Positions 59,527 to 64,000 of a stretch of 64,000 nucleotides of DNA are shown in pieces. The first letter of the stretch is position 1. Every line of letters starts with the position of its first letter. A program made the translations under genes and the position numbers. The stretch spans positions 1,116,001 through 1,180,000 of the forward strand of contig NZ_CP016452.1 in the NCBI RefSeq assembly GCF_001713395.1, given 5' to 3'. The stretch comes from Sinorhizobium sp. RAC02. Lineage in GTDB: Bacteria > Pseudomonadota > Alphaproteobacteria > Rhizobiales > Rhizobiaceae. The notes beneath the pieces were generated by a model. The model did not search any database. It saw nothing but the letters and a program-made list of their open reading frames with translations, and had not been told where the DNA came from.

Positions 59527-60215
59527 CCAATACCGCCGTCCGCATCCTGATCGTCGATGACGAGCCACCGATCCGCAAGCTGCTGCGCGTCGGGCTCTCC
59601 ACGCAGGACTATGCCATCATCGAGGCGATGAACGCCAAGGTGGCGATCGAACTGGTCAAATCGGAAAAACCGGATCTGATCGTGCTCGACCTCGGCCTGC
59701 CGGACATGCCGGGGCATGACCTGCTGGCCAGGTGGCGCGCGGAGGGGCTCGACCTACCCGTCGTCATCCTGTCGAGCCGCACCGACGAGGCCGGCATCGT
59801 GAAAGCGCTGGAGCTTGGCGCGGATGACTACATCACCAAGCCCTTCGGCATGAACGAGCTGGTCGCGCGCATCCGCGTGGCGCTGCGTCACCGGCTGCAA
59901 ACGCAGGGGGAGAAACCCATCTTCCAGACGGGCGATCTCTCGGTGGACCTCGTCAAGCGCATCGTCAAGGTTGCGGGTGAGGAGGTGAAACTCTCGCCGA
60001 AGGAATATGATATTCTGCGCATTCTCGTGCAGCATGCCGGCAAGGTGCTAACCCATCGTTTCCTGCTCGAACATGTCTGGGACGGTCTGACCGACGTACA
60101 GTATCTGCGCGTCTATGTCCGCCAGCTCCGGCAGAAGATCGAGCGCACACCAGACCAGCCGCAATACATCCTCACCGAGACCGGTGTCGGCTACAGGCTC
60201 GTCGACGCGAGCTGA
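59523..60215 (+). CDS. kdpE: KdpE, OmpR-family response regulator
   Basis: The 230-aa regulator has a receiver domain (RILIVDDEPPIRKLLRVGL, phospho-acceptor Asp56 in IVLDLGLPDMPG, Lys in DDYITKPFGMNELVA) and an OmpR-type winged helix (VKLSPKEYDILRILVQHAGK, YLRVYVRQLRQKIE). It activates kdp, and probably the downstream genes, through the ATTCCTATTTTT sites. Confidence 0.93.
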   Translation: MTNTAVRILIVDDEPPIRKLLRVGLSTQDYAIIEAMNAKVAIELVKSEKPDLIVLDLGLPDMPGHDLLARWRAEGLDLPVVILSSRTDEAGIVKALELGADDYITKPFGMNELVARIRVALRHRLQTQGEKPIFQTGDLSVDLVKRIVKVAGEEVKLSPKEYDILRILVQHAGKVLTHRFLLEHVWDGLTDVQYLRVYVRQLRQKIERTPDQPQYILTETGVGYRLVDAS

Positions 60216-60238
60216 TTATCGCATTCATGGAGTTCATC

Positions 60239-60679
60239 ATGCAGCTCAGCGACCACCTGGCGCTGGAAAACATCGCCGTCGACCTGCCGCCCGTTTCGAA
60301 GCATCAGCTTCTGCGGCAGCTGGCCGACATGTCCGCGCGGCAGACCGGGATCGAGGCCGGCGTCATCGCCAAGGCCTTGCTTGCCCGCGAAAACCTCGGT
60401 TCGACCGGTATAGGGCGGGGGATCGCCATCCCGCATGCGCTCATCGAAGGGTTGCCGAGGAGCCTTGCCATCGTCGCCCGGCTTGCCCGGCCGATCGATT
60501 TCGAGGCGGTCGACGATATTCCGGTCGACATTGTCGTGCTGCTTCTCTCGCCTGCCGCAGGGTATGGGCAGAACCTCAACATTCTCTCCTGTATCGCGCG
60601 GCAATTGCGCCATGATCACACCGTCGCGGCCATTCGCGCCGCGCGCACTGCCGATGAAATTTTCGTGCTTCTCACATAG
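60239..60679 (+). CDS. PTS EIIA-Ntr-like protein (PtsN paralogue) attached to kdpDE
   Basis: I choose the ATG at 60239, with GGAG six bases upstream; an ATG at 60227 is also in frame. The 146-aa product is a complete EIIA mannitol/fructose-type domain: LALENIAVDLPPVSKHQLLR, LLARENLGSTGIGRGIAIPHAL with phospho-acceptor His66, VVLLLSPAAGYGQNLN. In enterobacteria unphosphorylated EIIA-Ntr binds KdpD and Trk and tunes K+ uptake. Its place 23 bases behind kdpE suggests a dedicated modulator of this KdpD. It is probably distinct from the rpoN-linked ptsN. Confidence 0.87.
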   Translation: MQLSDHLALENIAVDLPPVSKHQLLRQLADMSARQTGIEAGVIAKALLARENLGSTGIGRGIAIPHALIEGLPRSLAIVARLARPIDFEAVDDIPVDIVVLLLSPAAGYGQNLNILSCIARQLRHDHTVAAIRAARTADEIFVLLT

Positions 60680-60709
60680 CCGTGACGGCGGCAGGGCGTC
60701 GTTTATGCA

Positions 60710-60724
60710 ATTCCTATTTTTCCG
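60710..60724 (+). promoter_or_regulatory. Second candidate KdpE site, upstream of the small-protein/DapA-like cluster
   Basis: ATTCCTATTTTTCCG matches ATTCCTATTTTTTCG at 51842 except for one T and one base. A TTTAT element lies about 8 bases upstream in roughly the place of the first tandem half-site. It is 31 bases past the PtsN-like stop and about 110 bases before the first small ORF, in an otherwise empty 150-base gap. Confidence 0.5.
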
Positions 60725-60831
60725 TCCCCGCCTTCCAATCGAGAAAATATCCGCGGACGCCTAGCTTCAGATGGTCGTGACCGATGCCCTTCCGGGTGGG
60801 GTCACGGCGATCCATCAGCAGAGGTGCCATC

Positions 60832-61026
60832 ATGCGGAGAGATTTTTCGGACCATCATCTTCCACCGCTTTCGACGCGGATGATCTTCCTTCATCATCGC
60901 GTGCGCCTGCACGATCAGGCGAGCCATGGGAAGGAGCGGGACGAACCCATGCCGCTCGCCGCGGGAGCCATCCTCGCAACGATGCTGCTTGTTGCCGCGA
61001 TTCTGCTCGGGGTTCTCCATGCCTAG
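60832..61026 (+). CDS. Small single-span membrane protein (64 aa)
   Basis: The ATG at 60832 has GAGGTG six bases upstream. The first 38 residues are polar and His-rich (SDHHLPPLSTRMIFLHHRVR), then one hydrophobic helix ends the protein (MPLAAGAILATMLLVAAILL). An internal ATG at 60949 would give just the 25-aa helix. It overlaps the next gene by eight bases, so both are probably translated together. Not recognised. Confidence 0.5.
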   Translation: MRRDFSDHHLPPLSTRMIFLHHRVRLHDQASHGKERDEPMPLAAGAILATMLLVAAILLGVLHA

Positions 61027-61438
61027 GGCCGCATCGTCCGAAACGGTAATGCGCGGTCATCGGGCAGAGGCGGACCTGCCGGCTGCCGAGGTGCTTGCCG
61101 AGCGTATCGCCGCCGCCCACCGCCTGCGCGAGCATCACCTGTGGGAAATCCTGCGCACCCTGCCATCCCTGGCTGAGGCGCGCGACGATGCCGAGTTCCG
61201 GCATCGCTTCCGCACATTGATGGAGCGCGATGACCTCGTGGCCGCAAGCCGGCTGCTGGTCGATGCCGCGCGCCCGACCTGTCACCTCGACCAATTGGTG
61301 TGCCTCGACGGCACCTGGATCGCGCGCATCTGCTCGGACGGCGCCATTCCCCGCGCCGTTGCGGTTCATATCGACCGGGTGGCTGCCGTCATGGCCGCGC
61401 TGGTGGCGCTGGATCGCGCCGGTCCGGTCAAACATTGA
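61019..61438 (+). CDS. Hypothetical 139-aa protein in the kdp-linked cluster
   Basis: The ATG at 61019 overlaps the end of the preceding small ORF. The product is soluble and mainly helical: EVLAERIAAAHRLREHHLWE, LAEARDDAEFRHRFRTLMER, LVAASRLLVDAARPTCHLDQ, VHIDRVAAVMAALVALDRAG. I do not recognise a family. It is followed after 14 bases by the DapA-like gene. Its position between a membrane peptide and a pseudoenzyme suggests a shared regulatory or scaffold function, which is inference only. Confidence 0.6.
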   Translation: MPRAASSETVMRGHRAEADLPAAEVLAERIAAAHRLREHHLWEILRTLPSLAEARDDAEFRHRFRTLMERDDLVAASRLLVDAARPTCHLDQLVCLDGTWIARICSDGAIPRAVAVHIDRVAAVMAALVALDRAGPVKH

Positions 61439-61452
61439 AAGGAAAAGATATC

Positions 61453-62373
61453 ATGCCAGACTTTCGACGCCGCAATCCCGTTCAGGGCCTCATCACAGAC
61501 CTCGTCACGCCCTTCCGCGGCGATGGGGTGGACCACGAGGGGCTTGCCTCTCTCGTCAACTGGCAGATCGCCAGCGGCGTGTCCGGCCTTGCCGCCTGCG
61601 GCAGGCCTGGTGAAGCGTCTTCGCTGAGCCGGGAGGAGCGCCGTGCCGCGCTCGCCGCCGTGGTTAAGGCCGCCCGTCTCTCCGTGCCGGTTCTTGCTTC
61701 CGTCGGTACCTATTCGACCGAGGCGACCATAGCGCTTGCCCTCGATGCGGAAGAGGAGGGGGCGGATGCGTTGATCGTCACCACGCCCTATTACAGCAAG
61801 CCGACGCAGAAGGGCATCATCGCCCATATGCGCGCCGTGGCGGAAGCGACCGCGCTGCCGATCCTCGTCATGGCCGACCCGGCAACGACCCGCTCGGATG
61901 TCACGGCCGAAACCCTCTGGGCGCTCAGCGATGTTCCCGGCATCCACGGCTTCATCGACGCATCGGGCGACATGGCGCGCCTCGCCGTGATCGACCGGCG
62001 GCTGCGCGAGCGACTGGTGTTGTACTCCGCACACGATACGACGGCCTTCGCCTTCAACGTGCTTGGCGGTAGCGGAACGTTTTCCACTGCGGCAAATCTC
62101 GCGCCGCGCCTGACGAGCGCGATGCACCAGGCGTTGCGCACGCGCAATGTCGATCTCGCCCTCGACCTCAAGGATCGTCTTGCGCCCCTCTTCATGGCGC
62201 TCGGCGATACGCCGGATCCGGCTGCCATTAAGCACGGGCTCATGCCCGTCCTCGGCCTGTCCGAGGCGGTGCGGCTCCCGCTGGTGCCGACCACGCTCGG
62301 GGCCGGCGCGACCGTGCGCCGTGCGCTTGCCGGCTTGCCGGAAAGCGCCGCGCAGCTTGCCAGGGCAAGCTGA
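61453..62373 (+). CDS. DapA-fold protein lacking the catalytic lysine (probable pseudoenzyme or altered enzyme)
   Basis: The ATG at 61453 follows AAAGGAAAAG. The 306-aa product aligns along its full length with dihydrodipicolinate synthase/N-acetylneuraminate lyase (GLITDLVTPFRGDGVDHEGL, VTTPYYSKPTQKGIIAHM, PIPVK-type end altered). The Schiff-base Lys of IKEATG is Ile168 in GFIDASGD; the GTTGE threonines are Arg51-Pro52 in GRPGE; the catalytic Tyr of the YNVPxRTG segment is missing (ILVMADPATTRSD). The second Tyr (PYY) remains. Aldolase chemistry is therefore unlikely; a binding, sensing or new activity is inferred. Neighbours are small unknown proteins behind a kdp-like site. Confidence 0.82.
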   Translation: MPDFRRRNPVQGLITDLVTPFRGDGVDHEGLASLVNWQIASGVSGLAACGRPGEASSLSREERRAALAAVVKAARLSVPVLASVGTYSTEATIALALDAEEEGADALIVTTPYYSKPTQKGIIAHMRAVAEATALPILVMADPATTRSDVTAETLWALSDVPGIHGFIDASGDMARLAVIDRRLRERLVLYSAHDTTAFAFNVLGGSGTFSTAANLAPRLTSAMHQALRTRNVDLALDLKDRLAPLFMALGDTPDPAAIKHGLMPVLGLSEAVRLPLVPTTLGAGATVRRALAGLPESAAQLARAS

Positions 62374-62384
62374 GGGCAAGTGAC

Positions 62385-62537
62385 ATGGCACGCAAGAAGA
62401 AAACCCATAAGACGCTGGCGGTCACCGCCACCATGCGGCAGCCACAGCCGCCGTTGCCGATACCGGCGCTTCTGCTGCGCGTTGGCCTGATCCTGGCCGC
62501 CGCAGCCGCCGTCCAGCATTTTCTCCCGCAACTTTGA
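62385..62537 (+). CDS. Small single-span membrane protein (50 aa)
   Basis: The ATG at 62385 is 12 bases after the DapA-like stop and has GAGGG upstream. The product starts with a basic tail (MARKKKTHKTLAVTATMR), a Pro-rich linker, then one hydrophobic helix (ALLLRVGLILAAAAAVQHF). Family unknown. The predicted orientation puts the basic N-terminus in the cytoplasm. Confidence 0.55.
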   Translation: MARKKKTHKTLAVTATMRQPQPPLPIPALLLRVGLILAAAAAVQHFLPQL

Positions 62538-62573
62538 GCGCAGACTGCGCTATTCCTTCCGAAAGAAACATCC

Positions 62574-62819
62574 ATGCGTAGTCCTGCCCGACACCGTCGC
62601 CCGCACCGTCCTGCCGCGATAACCGAACCGCCCCGCTTCACGGTCGGGCGCGATCATCACGGCTGGTGGGTCGTCGAGGACCGTCTCGGTCGTGTCGGCG
62701 GCCTCTTCGCCAATGAAGACGCCGCCATGCATTATGCCCTGGAAGAGAGCAACCGGGACCGCCGGGCGGTCCGTTGCCAGCGCCGCGGCGCGTCCGTCGA
62801 GTTCCGCCTCGCCCGGTGA
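62574..62819 (+). CDS. Hypothetical 81-aa protein
   Basis: The frame begins with a basic stretch (MRSPARHRRPHRPAA), followed by a compact segment FTVGRDHHGWWVVEDRLGRV, then GGLFANEDAAMHYALEESN and a basic end (FRLAR). The middle looks like a short two-strand, one-helix domain. The ribosome site (GAAAGAAA) is modest. Last of the rightward cluster, it faces the kup gene 21 bases away. Not recognised. Confidence 0.55.
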   Translation: MRSPARHRRPHRPAAITEPPRFTVGRDHHGWWVVEDRLGRVGGLFANEDAAMHYALEESNRDRRAVRCQRRGASVEFRLAR

Positions 62820-62840
62820 GCCGCGGTGCCTCTGAAAAAA

Positions 62841-64000
62841 TCAGATGGCGACCTGCTCGCCGAGCTCAACCACCCGGTTGGCGGGCAGCTTGAAGTAATC
62901 GGACGGATCGATGCCGAAATTGGCGAGCGCGATATAGAGGCGCTCCTGCCAGACCGGCAGGCCAACGGTCGGCGAGCGCACGAGGACGCGCCGGCCGAGA
63001 TAGAACGAGGTCTGCATGATCTCGAACTTGAAGCCTTTCTTGCGGCAGATGCTGAGCGCCTTGGTGACGTTCGGTTCATCCATGAAGCCGAAGGTCAGGT
63101 CGATGCGCAGGAAGCGGTCGCTGAGCTTCTGCATCTCGATGCGTTCTTCTTCCGGCACGTAGGGCTTGTCCTGCGTCCACACCGTCAGGATGACGTTTCG
63201 CTCGTGCAGGACGTGGTTGTGCTTGATGTTGTGCAGAAGCACCGCCGGCGTGCGATCCGGCACGCTGGTCAGGAACACGGCCGTGCCGGGCACGATGGCC
63301 GGGGCGTGTTTGGACTTCTTCTCCAGCGCCGCGATGAAATCCGTCAGCGGAATATCGCTTTGCGCGGTCTTGGTCTTGAGATATTTGGTGCCCTTCGTCC
63401 AGGTCCACATGATCAGCATGATGGCGATCGCCAAGGCGACCGGTACCCAGCCGCCATCATGGACCTTCAGAAGGTTCGCGGCCAGGAACACAGCCTCGAC
63501 CAGAAGAAGCGGCAGCAGGAGCAGGGTGGCGGTGAGGGTGGAGTAGCCCCAGATCTGGCGCAGGAACTGGTGCGCCATCAGGGTCGTCACCACCATCGCG
63601 CCCGTCACCGAGATACCATAGGCGGTTGCCAGCGATTCCGAATCCCCGAAGGAAAAGATGAGCACGATCACCCCGACGAACAGCACGCCGTTCACCGCCG
63701 GCACGTAGATCTGGCCGGTATTGGTTTCCGAGGTGAACTTAATCATCAGGCGCGGCAGGAAGCCGAGATGCACCGCCTGGCGTGCCAGCGAGAAGGCACC
63801 GGTGATGACCGCCTGGCTGGCGATTATGGTCGCCATGGTGGCGAGGATGACGATCGGCAACAGGGCCCAGTCGGGATAGAGCAGGTAGAACGGGTTCTCG
63901 ACGGCCTCGGGATTGGTGAGGACGAGGGCGCCCTGTCCGAGATAGTTGAGCGTGAGTGCCGGGAAGACCAGGATGAACCAGGCCCATTGGATGGGCCGCC
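62841..64000 (-). CDS. kup: Kup-type potassium uptake protein, C-terminal part (cut by window edge)
   Basis: About 386 codons are visible and the frame stays open to the window end ([20 protein letters not shown] upstream of the first internal starts). Kup features: [50 protein letters not shown] [18 protein letters not shown], and the long cytoplasmic C-terminal domain with [20 protein letters not shown] and FYLGRRVL. It is a constitutive, proton-coupled K+ importer of the inner membrane. Ending tail to tail with the kdp-linked cluster, it extends the potassium island. Confidence 0.9.
   Translation of the reverse strand, partial: RPIQWAWFILVFPALTLNYLGQGALVLTNPEAVENPFYLLYPDWALLPIVILATMATIIASQAVITGAFSLARQAVHLGFLPRLMIKFTSETNTGQIYVPAVNGVLFVGVIVLIFSFGDSESLATAYGISVTGAMVVTTLMAHQFLRQIWGYSTLTATLLLLPLLLVEAVFLAANLLKVHDGGWVPVALAIAIMLIMWTWTKGTKYLKTKTAQSDIPLTDFIAALEKKSKHAPAIVPGTAVFLTSVPDRTPAVLLHNIKHNHVLHERNVILTVWTQDKPYVPEEERIEMQKLSDRFLRIDLTFGFMDEPNVTKALSICRKKGFKFEIMQTSFYLGRRVLVRSPTVGLPVWQERLYIALANFGIDPSDYFKLPANRVVELGEQVAI

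Noticed and set aside
1..64000. CRISPR array, tRNA, rRNA, insertion sequence or prophage
   Set aside because: No regularly spaced repeats, cloverleaf-like segments, transposase or integrase motifs or phage genes were seen on either strand.

Overview
The window reads as chromosome or large replicon of a GC-rich alphaproteobacterium, most likely a member of the Rhizobiaceae (Rhizobium/Ensifer/Shinella/Agrobacterium group). The indicators are an Aap-type general amino-acid ABC system, repeated ABC uptake operons with GntR and LysR regulators, a rhizobial-type intergenic palindrome at 47.3 kb, and the N-terminus at the left edge of a regulator/cyclase family common in rhizobia. I saw no rRNA, tRNA, CRISPR array, insertion sequence or phage gene.

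Layout. 0-5.3 kb is a looser, accessory-looking stretch: a truncated regulator-like gene, two unknown proteins, a beta-barrel outer-membrane protein and a serralysin-type RTX metalloprotease. 5.9-18.3 kb (cluster A) is a catabolic/uptake block: an FAD oxidoreductase, a cobalamin-dependent mutase-like protein (glutamate-mutase-like barrel fused to a B12 domain), a cyclophilin-like protein, a P5C-reductase-like enzyme, a GntR regulator, a complete Liv-type ABC transporter and a DadA/DAO-like oxidase. Four copies of a GTGTCGACAC-like site sit in front of its transcription units. 18.3-32.7 kb (cluster B) is a second block built on the same plan: a GntR regulator, a complete AapJQMP transporter, 2-oxoacid dehydrogenase E1 alpha, E1 beta and an AcoC-like E2, P5C reductase, two SDRs, RidA, an EamA exporter and a DAO oxidase paralogous to that of cluster A. 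Here the candidate operator is TTGTTATAACAA, between the divergent aapJ and E1 alpha genes and, in degenerate form, before the other units.

33-50 kb holds mixed housekeeping and accessory genes: a diguanylate-cyclase-like protein with an atypical GGEEM motif, an iron-type ABC system (FbpABC), a YghU-like glutathione transferase, a potF-like binding protein operonic with two agmatine deiminases (one with a Tat signal) beside a divergent LysR gene, a secreted TPR-CHAT protease-like protein, a dual-specificity-type phosphatase, and a LysR/SDR divergent pair.

50-64 kb is a potassium/osmotic island: a membrane adenylate cyclase with a 2Fe-2S ferredoxin domain, kdpFABC-kdpDE with extra small membrane ORFs, a PtsN-like EIIA-Ntr paralogue directly behind kdpE, a downstream group of small unknown proteins around a DapA-fold protein that has lost its Schiff-base lysine and other catalytic residues, and the convergent end of a kup gene. 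A shared ATTCCTATTTTT motif, tandem with 11-bp spacing in front of kdp, also lies in front of the downstream group, suggesting common KdpE control. This kdp-linked group is the best candidate here for something undescribed; the fused B12 mutase-like protein in cluster A is the second.
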